Shown: positions 48,825-56,262 of the stretch, piece by piece
Layout: each line of letters opens with the position of its first letter
How positions within the stretch are numbered: the first letter of the stretch is position 1
Assembly: GCA_963719805.1 (NCBI GenBank)
Contig: CAVRDF010000008.1
Span: 186,001 to 250,000, forward strand
DNA: 64,000 bases
Reading direction: 5' to 3'
DNA from: JAMXLO01 sp963719805
GTDB lineage: Bacteria; Pseudomonadota; Alphaproteobacteria; Acetobacterales; Acetobacteraceae
The notes under the pieces: generated by a model
Seen by the model: the letters and a program-made list of their open reading frames with translations, nothing else
Told to the model about the DNA's origin: nothing
The model's database searches: none
Translations under genes and position numbers: made by a program

Positions 48825-49859
48825 ATGAGATTCAGCCGCATGGTCACTGTCGTCGGCGCACACGCTGCCGGAGAACTGAACGAGGTTATCACCGGTGGCG
48901 TGCTCGACGTGCCGGGCCGCACAATGTTCGAAAAGATGCAGTATCTGGAAATCAAGGCCGACGAACTGCGCCAGTTCCTGCTGAACGAGCCGCGCGGACG
49001 GGTGAACCAGTGCGTCAACCTGATCTTGCCGCCAACGCATCCGGAGGCCGACGCGGGCTTCGTCATCATTGAGTTGGACTATTATGTGCCGATGTCGGGC
49101 ACCAATACGATCTGCACTGTCACCGCGTTGCTCGAAACCGGGATGCTGCCGATGCGCGAGCCGGTCACCGAACTGACATTGGAGGCGCCAGCAGGACTGG
49201 TGAAGGTGCGCGCGGCATGCCGCGACGGCAAATGCGAGAGCGTGACCTTCGACAATCTTCCGGCGTTCGTGTTCGCACTCGATGCGCCGGTCGACGTACC
49301 GGGACTTGGCCGCATCAGCATGGACGTCGCGTACGGCGGGATGATCTACGGGCTGGTCGATGCGGCGAGCGTCGGATTGCGGCTGGACAAGTCGGAAGCG
49401 GCGCACATGGTGGAACTCGGTGAGCGCATCAAGCGCGCGGCAGCCGAGCAGGTGCCCGCCGTGCATCCCGATAACCCGGCAATTCACACCATCAATCAGA
49501 CGCTGTTTGCCGGCCCCTTGCAGGACACGCCACATGGCAAGCGCGCGCGCAACACAGTCATCGTCTCGCCCGGGCGGCATGACCGGTCGCCATGCGGCAC
49601 CGGCACCTGCGCTCGGCTGGCTGTCATGCATGCACGCGGTCAGATCGAAGTCGGCGAGACGTTCGTGCACGAGAGCCTTATCGGCACAGAATTCATCGGC
49701 CGCATACGCGGCACTGCGACGGTGGGCGGCAAGCCCGCGGTGCTGCCGACGATAACCGGTAGCGCGTGGATCACCGCCTTCCACCAGTATGTGCTGGATC
49801 CGAGCGATCCGTTCCCCACCGGCTTCCGGCTTGGCGATCTGTGGCCCGGAGCAACCTGA
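48825..49859 (+). CDS. Proline racemase-family enzyme (hydroxyproline epimerase/dehydratase-like)
   Basis: A 344-residue member of the proline racemase superfamily. The two catalytic residues are usually Cys/Cys in racemases and epimerases. Here the first is a Ser (PMSGTNTICTV, Ser 91) and the second a Cys (SPCGTGTCARL, Cys 257). Variants with a replaced first Cys occur in the hydroxyproline-acting subfamilies, so this could be an epimerase or a trans-3-hydroxyproline dehydratase, but not a canonical proline racemase. Length and the N-terminal ITGGVLDVPGRTMFEKM motif are normal. It is co-directional with the LLM gene and the upstream thiolase. The substrate must be tested. Confidence 0.88.
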   Translation: MRFSRMVTVVGAHAAGELNEVITGGVLDVPGRTMFEKMQYLEIKADELRQFLLNEPRGRVNQCVNLILPPTHPEADAGFVIIELDYYVPMSGTNTICTVTALLETGMLPMREPVTELTLEAPAGLVKVRAACRDGKCESVTFDNLPAFVFALDAPVDVPGLGRISMDVAYGGMIYGLVDAASVGLRLDKSEAAHMVELGERIKRAAAEQVPAVHPDNPAIHTINQTLFAGPLQDTPHGKRARNTVIVSPGRHDRSPCGTGTCARLAVMHARGQIEVGETFVHESLIGTEFIGRIRGTATVGGKPAVLPTITGSAWITAFHQYVLDPSDPFPTGFRLGDLWPGAT

Positions 49860-49890
49860 CAGCCACTCTTCCTGCCGCTCCCGCCTGCGC

Positions 49891-50466
49891 TCAATCCTTC
49901 CTGTGCCTCAGGTAGTGGCGATGCGCCTTGGCGCGATTGCCGCACGCGTTCATCGAACACCAGCGCCGGTTGCCGCTTTTGCTGCTGTCAAAGAACAGCC
50001 AGCCGCAGGCGGGATTGGCGCATTGTCGCACGCGCACAAGCTGGTGGCCGACGAGCATGTCGGCTGCCGACCACAGGACCGGCGCGAGCAACGTACTCAA
50101 TGAGGCGGCGGGATGGCCGACGTCCCATCCGTCTTGCCGAACATGCTGCCGTGCCGGCGCGGCCGCGAGCGCCGCATTCAGTATCGCAAGATCGTTGTCA
50201 GGTGGCGCGCTGCCGGACGCCGTGGCTGAAAAGCAGCGAAAGATCGCCTCACGCAAGGAGATCGCGTCAGCGAACGTCGCCGGATCGCAGCGCTGCCCGA
50301 GGACCGCCGGCAGTCGTCCGGCCTTCGCCATCCAACGCAGCAGATCATCCGGCGCGCTGAGTTCCTCCGTCGGCGTCTCGCTGCCGCGAAAATACCGGGT
50401 GTTCGCGAAGTTCAGGCACAGATCCGCTTCGGGTGCGGGGATGACCTCGCCGGGTCGGTTCGCCAT
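49891..50466 (-). CDS. ABATE-domain and CGNR zinc-finger protein (candidate stress-type regulator)
   Basis: A 191-residue protein. The N-terminal ABATE region (about 1-140) includes DLCLNFANTRYFRG and LREAIFRCFSATAS. The C-terminal CGNR zinc finger is CANPACGWLFFDSSKSGNRR with WCSMNACGNRAKAHRHYLRH. The four cysteines (CxxxxC and CxxxxC type) and the CGNR element define the family. Such proteins are proposed transcriptional regulators, probably DNA-binding. It is divergent from the VOC gene, with palindromic sites in between (see the operator entries). Its start codon is at 50464-50466. Confidence 0.88.
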   Translation of the reverse strand: MANRPGEVIPAPEADLCLNFANTRYFRGSETPTEELSAPDDLLRWMAKAGRLPAVLGQRCDPATFADAISLREAIFRCFSATASGSAPPDNDLAILNAALAAAPARQHVRQDGWDVGHPAASLSTLLAPVLWSAADMLVGHQLVRVRQCANPACGWLFFDSSKSGNRRWCSMNACGNRAKAHRHYLRHRKD

Positions 50467-50480
50467 GACCGCCGATATCT

Positions 50481-50496
50481 AACCATTAAGGTGGTT
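50481..50496. promoter_or_regulatory. Operator-like inverted repeat O1 between the CGNR/ABATE and VOC genes
   Basis: AACCATTAAGGTGGTT has AACCA/TGGTT arms six bases apart, 15 bases from the CGNR/ABATE start codon. Its arms match the half-site of the larger palindrome 27 bases further on, so both may be bound by the same protein. The site also overlaps a TTGACA at 50495-50500. Confidence 0.5.
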
Positions 50497-50528
50497 GACA
50501 GCAAGGCTCAGGCCTGCTTGGTTATAAC
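50495..50528 (+). promoter_or_regulatory. Candidate promoter of the VOC gene
   Basis: A perfect -35 hexamer TTGACA (50495-50500) is followed after 22 bases by a good -10 hexamer TATAAC (50523-50528). The spacer is longer than the usual 17, so either the promoter needs an activator or the true -10 is different. The -10 lies in the 22-bp palindrome, so a protein bound there would block the promoter. Confidence 0.4.
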
Positions 50529-50544
50529 CATCATGATGGTTATA
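50523..50544. promoter_or_regulatory. 22-bp perfect palindrome O2 between the CGNR/ABATE and VOC genes
   Basis: TATAACCATCA and its exact reverse complement TGATGGTTATA are joined without a gap, giving a 22-bp perfect palindrome. It contains the half-site AACCA shared with O1 and starts 13 bases upstream of the VOC start codon, covering the -10 region. This is a strong operator candidate for the divergently encoded CGNR/ABATE protein. Confidence 0.65.
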
Positions 50545-50556
50545 GGGAGAAAAGCA

Positions 50557-50934
50557 GTGATCGCACACGTTTCAATCGGCGCCCGCGACGTCGCCCGCTC
50601 GCGCGCCTTCTACGACGCAGCACTCCAGCCGCTCGGCTATACGTGTCTGAGCGCTGGTGAGGATTCGCTGGGCTACGGCGCCAAGGAGCCTGAATTCTGG
50701 GTCAGCGGCACAGAGCACCCGGTGCCTGCCGATACCCGATCGGGCCTGCACTTCTGCTTCACCGCGCCGACGCGCGCGGCGGTCGATGCGTTTCATAAGG
50801 CAGCGCTGAAGTCGGGCGGCAAGGACAACGGCAAGCCCGGACTGCGCGCGGACTACGGGCCGAACTATTACGCGGCGTTCGCTGTCGATCCGGATGGCTA
50901 TCGCATCGAAGCCTGGTGCGGCGCCAAGGCCTGA
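50557..50934 (+). CDS. VOC-family (glyoxalase/bleomycin-resistance-like) protein
   Basis: A 125-residue single VOC domain. It begins IAHVSIGARDVARSRAFYDA, with metal-side His 3 and the typical alpha helix, then WVSGTEHPVPADTRSGLHFC, and ends DYGPNYYAAFAVDPDGYRIE and WCG. VOC proteins bind a metal and perform lyase, isomerase, dioxygenase or resistance functions. I chose the GTG at 50557 because GGGAG sits seven bases upstream; an earlier in-frame start would place the palindromic operator inside the coding region. It is divergent from the CGNR/ABATE gene and probably regulated by it. The substrate is unknown. Confidence 0.85.
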   Translation: MIAHVSIGARDVARSRAFYDAALQPLGYTCLSAGEDSLGYGAKEPEFWVSGTEHPVPADTRSGLHFCFTAPTRAAVDAFHKAALKSGGKDNGKPGLRADYGPNYYAAFAVDPDGYRIEAWCGAKA

Positions 50935-51007
50935 TTCTCTCCGTGCTGTCGGTTTCTCCCACGGGTGTTAGGATCGTCCGGTCAAACACCTGCACAGGGA
51001 GGAACCG

Positions 51008-51730
51008 ATGGCACGAGTTGCCTTGGTTACAGGCGGAACGCGGGGTATCGGCGCAGCGATCAGCGTGGCGCTGAAGCAGCAAGGCCGCACCGTGGTGGCG
51101 ATTTACGCCGGCAACGAGCAAGCCGCGGCCGCTTTCCACGAACAGACCGGCATCCATACCGTCAAATTCGACGTCGGCCACTTCGACGAATGCCAGGCGG
51201 CGGTCACGCGCATCACCGATGAAGTGGGCCCGATCGAGGTGCTGGTGAACAACGCCGGCATCACCCGTGACGGCACCTTGCAGCGCATGTCGCGCGACAT
51301 GTGGGATGCGGTGATCGATACCAACCTCGGATCCTGCTTCAACCTGTGCAAGCTGACCTTCCCGGCAATGCGCGAACGGCGTTTCGGCCGTATCGTCAAT
51401 GTCGGCAGCATCAACGGCCAGGCCGGGCAGTACGGCCAGGTCAATTACGCCGCGGCTAAATCCGGTATCCACGGGTTCACCAAGGCGCTGGCGCAGGAAG
51501 GCGCGCGCTTCGGCATCACCTGCAACGCTATCGCACCGGGCTATGTCGATACCGACATGGTGCGCGCGGTGCCGCCTGACGTGCTGGAGAAAATCGTCGC
51601 GCGGATCCCAATTGGGCGCCTCGGACATGCCGAGGATATCGCGCGCGGTGTGGCATTCCTGACCGCGGACGAGGCCGAGTTCATCACCGGCTCCACGCTC
51701 TCGATCAACGGCGGCCAGCACATGTATTGA
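51008..51730 (+). CDS. phaB: Acetoacetyl-CoA reductase (PhaB-type SDR)
   Basis: A 240-residue SDR resembling PhaB, which reduces acetoacetyl-CoA to (R)-3-hydroxybutyryl-CoA with NADPH. It has the cofactor motif TGGTRGIGAA at 8-17, the Tyr/Lys pair in YAAAKSGIHGFTKALAQEGA, and NVGSINGQAGQYGQVNY, a stretch typical of PhaB. The C-terminus is INGGQHMY. The thiolase at 46.6 kb is a possible partner for PHB formation. A sugar or fatty-acid SDR is the alternative; PHA synthase is not in this window. The ATG at 51008 has GGAGGAACCG upstream. Confidence 0.9.
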   Translation: MARVALVTGGTRGIGAAISVALKQQGRTVVAIYAGNEQAAAAFHEQTGIHTVKFDVGHFDECQAAVTRITDEVGPIEVLVNNAGITRDGTLQRMSRDMWDAVIDTNLGSCFNLCKLTFPAMRERRFGRIVNVGSINGQAGQYGQVNYAAAKSGIHGFTKALAQEGARFGITCNAIAPGYVDTDMVRAVPPDVLEKIVARIPIGRLGHAEDIARGVAFLTADEAEFITGSTLSINGGQHMY

Positions 51731-51777
51731 GGGTCAGCCGGAACGGGGGCATCATTTGCCCAAAGGAGGGCTTGTTC

Positions 51778-52653
51778 ATGAACGCTCCGCGCAATTCGCA
51801 ATACCGCACCATCGAGACCCAGCGCATCGCGGGATCCTGCGGCGCCATCATCTCGGGCGTCGATCTCTCCGAGGACCTGCCGGACGACGTGCTGGCGGAA
51901 GTCCGGTCAGCGCTGCTCGACAACTGTGTGATCTTCTTCCGCGACCAGAAATTGGACCCCGAACAGCAGCTTCGCTTCGCTCGCCGCTGGGGCGAGATCC
52001 ATCTGCACCCGTTCATGCAGGGCATGAAGGACCATCCCGAAATCCTCGAGATCATCAAGGTGCCCGAGGACAAGAAGAACTTCGGCGGCTCCTGGCACAC
52101 CGACCAGATGTTCTCGCCGCAGCCGGCGATGGGCACGATGCTCTACGCGGTGCAGGTACCGTCAGCCGGCGGCGATACCATGTTCACCAACCAGTATCTG
52201 GCGTACGAAAGCCTGTCCGATGGCATGAAGGCGATCTGCAATCAGCTGAAGACCGTGTGCGTCGGCGATAATGGCAAGCAGTATGGTGGCCTGTCGCGCG
52301 CGCAACGCTACGAGCGCACGATGACGCACATGAAGGTGAAGGACCCGGGCGACGTGCAGACCACGTCTGTGCACCCGTTGGTCCGCACCCATCCAGAAAG
52401 CGGCCGCAAGGCGCTCTACATCGGCGGTCACGTGCAACACTTCGAAGGGATGACCGACGAAGAGAGCGCGCCGCTGATCACCTACCTGAAGCAGCACTCG
52501 ATCCGCCCTGAATTCATCTGCCGCTTCCGCTGGGAAAACGGCTCGCTGGCGTTCTGGGACAATCGCTGCACGCAGCACTTCGCGGTCAACGACTATCCGG
52601 CGGAAACGCGCATCATGCGCCGCATCACCGTGCGTGGCGACACGCCGTTCTGA
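51778..52653 (+). CDS. TauD/TfdA-family Fe(II)/2-oxoglutarate dioxygenase
   Basis: A 291-residue second TauD-type protein, distinct from the one at 0.96-1.84 kb. The iron triad is His 107/Asp 109 in GSWHTDQMFS and the distal His (about 267) in WDNRCTQHFAVNDY, then MRRITV with the 2-oxoglutarate Arg. The ATG at 51778 has a strong AAAGGAGGG upstream, eight bases away. It follows phaB by 47 bases on the same strand and is followed by a cluster of hairpins. The substrate may be taurine, an alkyl or aryl sulfate, or an aryloxyalkanoate; nothing distinguishes them. Confidence 0.92.
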   Translation: MNAPRNSQYRTIETQRIAGSCGAIISGVDLSEDLPDDVLAEVRSALLDNCVIFFRDQKLDPEQQLRFARRWGEIHLHPFMQGMKDHPEILEIIKVPEDKKNFGGSWHTDQMFSPQPAMGTMLYAVQVPSAGGDTMFTNQYLAYESLSDGMKAICNQLKTVCVGDNGKQYGGLSRAQRYERTMTHMKVKDPGDVQTTSVHPLVRTHPESGRKALYIGGHVQHFEGMTDEESAPLITYLKQHSIRPEFICRFRWENGSLAFWDNRCTQHFAVNDYPAETRIMRRITVRGDTPF

Positions 52654-52656
52654 AGA

Positions 52657-52848
52657 CCAGGGGACGCTGTCCCCTGGACCCCCTAGCCAAAGGCGCAGCC
52701 TTTGGAATTCAAGTCTGGTCTGGCGATGAGAGTAGGGCCCAATTGCGCTCTTGTAGGCGGCACAGGTGCGGATCCCCTCTCATCACCAGACAAAATGGGT
52801 TCTAAGGGCTACGCCCTTAGTGGGGTTCCAAGGGGCAAAGCCCCTTGG
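52657..52848. repeat. Composite palindromic element of four hairpins with a 15-bp inverted repeat
   Basis: The element has four perfect hairpins. They are CCAGGGGAC/GTCCCCTGG (52657-52677), CCAAAGGC/GCCTTTGG (52687-52705), CTAAGGGC/GCCCTTAG (52802-52820) and CCAAGGGGC/GCCCCTTGG (52828-52848). Between the second and third lie GTCTGGCGATGAGAG (52718-52732) and CTCTCATCACCAGAC (52777-52791), which pair with one mismatch. The whole is nearly symmetric. It separates the dioxygenase from the convergent racemase gene and its last part encodes that gene's C-terminus. Likely a REP/BIME-type or small non-autonomous element. Confidence 0.75.
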
Positions 52849-53516
52849 CCTTCACACGCGCGGCGTAGCGCGGCGCGTGCCAGCAGCCGCGTGGAATCCA
52901 GCGTTGGCAACGCCGAGTTGCTGTCGTTGATGATCAGCGGAATCTCGGTGCAGCCGAGCACGACCGCATCGCACCCGGCCCCCTTCATGCGCTCGATGAC
53001 GCCCTGGTGGTATGCAATGCCTTCCGGCTTGAATACGCCACACACCAGTTCTTCCATGATGATGCGGCTGATTTCCGCGCGGTCCGCCGCGTTCGGGCGG
53101 ACATATTCGCGGGGATAGACATCGCCATCCACCAGCCACCGGGTGCCAAGCAGGCCGAGGCGGCGGAGCCCTTTCGCCTCTGCCTGTTCGGCAACTGCGT
53201 CGGCGATATGCAGCCAGGGCAACGGCGAGCGCGACCGGAACAGCGGCAGCGCCTGATGGATTGTGTTGTCAGGGCAGATCAGGAAATCGGCCCCAATGGC
53301 GGCAAGCTTGCGCGCGGAAGCAAGCATGAGTTCACCAACACCAGGCCAGTCGTCGCGTTCCAGGCAGACGACGTAGTCCGCAAGCGATGGCGTGTGCATC
53401 GACACTTCCGGATGCGCGTGCGGTCCGAGGAATTGCGCACCTTCCACGCAAATGGTGCGATAGCAGAGCGCCGCGCCTTCAGCGGAGCAGGCGACGATAC
53501 CGATATGCTGTGGCAT
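52809..53516 (-). CDS. Aspartate/glutamate racemase-family protein
   Basis: A 235-residue PLP-independent racemase fold. Two-cysteine catalysis is suggested by ICPDNTIHQ (about 81-89) and LGCTEIPLIIND (about 190-201). The usual P-C-N-T motif is shifted to C-P-D-N-T, so the family assignment is good but the specific substrate is not. The last residues, GALPLGTPLRA, are encoded by the right-hand part of the palindromic element, meaning the repeat has probably extended or replaced the original C-terminus. The start (ATG at 53514-53516) is divergent from the ureohydrolase gene. Confidence 0.85.
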   Translation of the reverse strand: MPQHIGIVACSAEGAALCYRTICVEGAQFLGPHAHPEVSMHTPSLADYVVCLERDDWPGVGELMLASARKLAAIGADFLICPDNTIHQALPLFRSRSPLPWLHIADAVAEQAEAKGLRRLGLLGTRWLVDGDVYPREYVRPNAADRAEISRIIMEELVCGVFKPEGIAYHQGVIERMKGAGCDAVVLGCTEIPLIINDSNSALPTLDSTRLLARAALRRACEGQGALPLGTPLRA

Positions 53517-53590
53517 GGGATCTCCACCGCAGACACCCGAGGCACCTGTGTTAATCTGGGTCCCGTCAAAAGCACAATGGGGAGGACGCG

Positions 53591-54637
53591 ATGACCAATT
53601 CGGCGAAGTTGCAGGCGCTGAAGGACAAATACACCGCGCCTTCCGGCACCCCCACGGCTCCCGGCAAGCGCATCGTCCACAATCCGGAATTCAAGCGGGT
53701 GATGGACGCCATGAGTGGCAGCCTGCCATATGCGAGCCCGGCGACCCTGCTCGACCAGCCCTATCGGCCTGGGGACTTCGCCGGACTGGATGTGGCGCTC
53801 ATCGGCGTGCCGCTCGATCTTGGTACTGCAAACCGCACCGGCGCGCGGCTCGGTCCACGGGCTGTGCGCGAGATCGAACGCGTCGGTCCCTTCGAACCGG
53901 TGCTACGCTTGGCGCCCGTCGTCGATCACAAGCTGGCCGATGTGGGCGATGTCCCCTTCAGCAGCCGCTACAGCCTGGAGCAGTCGCACGCCGACATCGA
54001 GGCCTATTTCGCCAAGGTGGTGGATGCCGGCGTCGTGCCGCTTGCGGTGGGCGGCGATCATTCCATCACCTATCCGATTATGCGCGCGATCGGCCGAAGC
54101 AAACCGGTGGGCATGATCCATATCGATGCGCACTGCGACACCAGCGGCGCGCTGGAAGGCTCGCGCTTCCATCACGGCGCTCCGTTCCGCATGGCCGTGC
54201 TGGATGGCGTCCTCGATCCGGAACGTTCGATCCAGATCGGCATTCGCGGGTCCAGCGAGATCAACGCCGAATTCTCCTACGATTCCGGAATGACGGTGAT
54301 CCACGCGGAGGAACTGGCGCAAATGGGCGTGGCCGCGGTGATCGAGAAAGCGCGCTCCGTCGTTGGCGATGGCCCGACTTATGTAACGTTCGACATCGAC
54401 AGCCTTGATCCAGCGTTCGCGCCCGGCACCGGGACGCCGGAAGTCGGTGGGCTGACGACGCGTGAGGCATTGGAACTGCTGCGAGGGTTTGCCGGCCTCG
54501 ATGTGATTGGTGGCGACGTAGTCGAGGTCGCGCCGCAATACGACAACACCAGCATCACAGCGCACGCGGCGTGTCAGATGCTGTTCGAATTGCTGTGCCT
54601 GTCGGTGATCGCGCTGGATCGCCGTCGCGGCAGATGA
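53591..54637 (+). CDS. speB: Ureohydrolase, agmatinase/guanidinobutyrase-like
   Basis: A 348-residue member of the arginase/agmatinase family. Metal-binding motifs are GGDHSITYP (about 155-163), HIDAHCDTSG (about 178-187), and TFDIDSLDPAFAPGTGTPE (about 264-282). It cleaves a guanidinium group to urea and an amine, probably with Mn2+. The choice between agmatine, guanidinobutyrate, guanidinopropionate or other substrates cannot be made by eye. It is divergent from the racemase gene and precedes the ribosomal protein operon by about 160 bases. Confidence 0.9.
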   Translation: MTNSAKLQALKDKYTAPSGTPTAPGKRIVHNPEFKRVMDAMSGSLPYASPATLLDQPYRPGDFAGLDVALIGVPLDLGTANRTGARLGPRAVREIERVGPFEPVLRLAPVVDHKLADVGDVPFSSRYSLEQSHADIEAYFAKVVDAGVVPLAVGGDHSITYPIMRAIGRSKPVGMIHIDAHCDTSGALEGSRFHHGAPFRMAVLDGVLDPERSIQIGIRGSSEINAEFSYDSGMTVIHAEELAQMGVAAVIEKARSVVGDGPTYVTFDIDSLDPAFAPGTGTPEVGGLTTREALELLRGFAGLDVIGGDVVEVAPQYDNTSITAHAACQMLFELLCLSVIALDRRRGR

Positions 54638-54794
54638 CGCCGGAGCGTGCCGGCCATTCGTAGGATCGCCTGACCCAGCCCTTGCCTCGCCTGGCCGTTC
54701 CGTGCTTAACCCCGCGCCTTCCCTGCCGGGGCGACGGCATCGCGCCCGGCTATGCCCGCACTTCCGCGGGCCTCCAGCCATAGGGAGCCGCACA

Positions 54795-55265
54795 ATGCCG
54801 CTTTATGAATGCGTGCTGATCGCACGCAACGACGTGACACAGCAGCAGGTCGAAGGCATCGCCGACGGCATCGCCACGCAGCTCGAAACCGAGGGCGGGG
54901 AGATGAAAAAGCGCGAGTATTGGGGTCTGCGCGGTTTGGCCTACCGGATCAAGAAGAACCGCAAGGGCCACTACATGCTGCTCGGCCTCGACGCCAAGCC
55001 GGCTTTCGTCACCGAGATGGAGCGTCAGCTCGGCCTGAACGAGGATGTGCTGCGCTTCATGACCATCCGTGTGGGCGAGATCGAGGAGGCCCCCTCCGCG
55101 ATCCTGTCGCGCAAGTCGGACGACCGCGAGCGTGCATTCCGCGGCCCGAAGCCTGCCGGACGTTTCGACAGCGGCCGCCGCCGCAGCTTCGACGACCGCG
55201 AGGAATTCCGCGCGCGCGACGAGTTCCGCGCCGAAGACCTGCGCGTCGACGCCGAGGAGGAATAG
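54795..55265 (+). CDS. rpsF: 30S ribosomal protein bS6
   Basis: A 156-residue bS6, which sits on the platform of the small subunit next to bS18. The start is the ATG at 54795 (MPLYECVLIARND) with AGGGAG upstream; a longer open frame to 54702 is not supported. The core (residues 1-100) contains QLETEGGEMKKREYWGLRGL, then AYRIKKNRKGHYMLLGL. A 50-residue Arg/Asp/Glu-rich C-terminal extension (SGRRRSFDDREEFRARDEFR) is common in alphaproteobacteria. It heads the rpsF-rpsR-rplI operon. Confidence 0.97.
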   Translation: MPLYECVLIARNDVTQQQVEGIADGIATQLETEGGEMKKREYWGLRGLAYRIKKNRKGHYMLLGLDAKPAFVTEMERQLGLNEDVLRFMTIRVGEIEEAPSAILSRKSDDRERAFRGPKPAGRFDSGRRRSFDDREEFRARDEFRAEDLRVDAEEE

Positions 55266-55269
55266 CCCC

Positions 55270-55545
55270 ATGTCCGATACAACCGAGGTCAACCCAGCCG
55301 CACGGCGCGCCGCCGTTGGCGCCCGCCGGCCGTTCTATCGCCGCCGCAAGTCCTGCCCGTTCTCCGGGCCGAATGCACCGAAGATCGACTACAAAGATGT
55401 GCGTCTGCTGTCCCGCTTCCTGTCGGAACGGGGCAAGATCGTCCCGAGCCGCATCACCGCGGTTTCGGCCAAGAAGCAGCGTGAGTTGGCGGTGGCGATC
55501 AAGCGCGCCCGCTTCCTCGCCCTGCTGCCCTACATCGTAAGCTGA
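55270..55545 (+). CDS. rpsR: 30S ribosomal protein bS18
   Basis: A 91-residue bS18. Core motifs are FYRRRKSCPFSG, IDYKDVRLLSRFLSERGKIV and AVSAKKQRELAVAIKRARFL, with ALLPYIVS at the end. The single Cys in SCPFSG is not part of a CxxC zinc site here. The ATG at 55270 is four bases after rpsF ends, so the genes are translated from one transcript. It binds bS6 and 16S rRNA in the platform. Confidence 0.97.
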   Translation: MSDTTEVNPAARRAAVGARRPFYRRRKSCPFSGPNAPKIDYKDVRLLSRFLSERGKIVPSRITAVSAKKQRELAVAIKRARFLALLPYIVS

Positions 55546-55557
55546 CGGAGCCGGACC

Positions 55558-56133
55558 ATGGCTGATGTGGAACTGATCCTGCTCCAGCGTGTCGAGAAGC
55601 TCGGGCAGATGGGCGACATGGTGAAGGTTCGCCCCGGCTTCGCCCGCAACTACCTGCTGCCGCAGAAGAAAGCGCTGCGCGCCAGCAAGGAGAACATGGC
55701 GCGCTTCGAGCAGGAACGTGCGCAGCTCGAGGCGCAGAACCTGAAGCGCCGCGAGGAAGCTGAGCGGGTTGCCGAGCGTGTCAGCGGATTGTCGGTGGTG
55801 ATTATCCGCCAGGCGGGCGAGTCAGGCAGCCTTTACGGCTCCGTTTCGGCCCGCGATGTCGCGGATGCGACCACCGAGGCAGGACTGACGATTACCCGTG
55901 CGCAGGTCCTGCTGGAGCATCCGATCAAGACTCTCGGCCTCGCCCGCGTGCGGGTTGCATTGCATCCCGAGGTGTCGATCCCGGTCATCGTCAACGTCGC
56001 ACGCAGCCAGGAAGAGGCCGAGCGTCAGGCGCGTGGCGAGCGTGTGGGCGTCGAGGCAGAGGAAGAAGAAGAGGTATTGGACGCCGCCGCGATCTTCGAC
56101 CCGGGCGCGGAGCCGGAACAGCCACAGCCCTAG
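55558..56133 (+). CDS. rplI: 50S ribosomal protein bL9
   Basis: A 191-residue bL9. The N-terminal RNA-binding domain is VELILLQRVEKLGQMGDMVK followed by VRPGFARNYLLPQKKALRAS. It is linked by a long helix (KENMARFEQERAQLEAQNL) to the C-terminal domain. An acidic tail (EEEEEVLDAAAIFDPGAEPE) makes it longer than the 150-residue E. coli protein, as usual in alphaproteobacteria. It ends the operon. Confidence 0.97.
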   Translation: MADVELILLQRVEKLGQMGDMVKVRPGFARNYLLPQKKALRASKENMARFEQERAQLEAQNLKRREEAERVAERVSGLSVVIIRQAGESGSLYGSVSARDVADATTEAGLTITRAQVLLEHPIKTLGLARVRVALHPEVSIPVIVNVARSQEEAERQARGERVGVEAEEEEEVLDAAAIFDPGAEPEQPQP

Positions 56134-56262
56134 CGTCGACGCTGGCTGATCGAACGTCAGTCGTGATGTGTCAACGCCGCCCGTAAGCGCGGCGGACTAA
56201 CCTGGCGAGCGCCGGTGATCAGGACTGTGCGCACATCCGTCGGCACGGATATAACACGCCGC

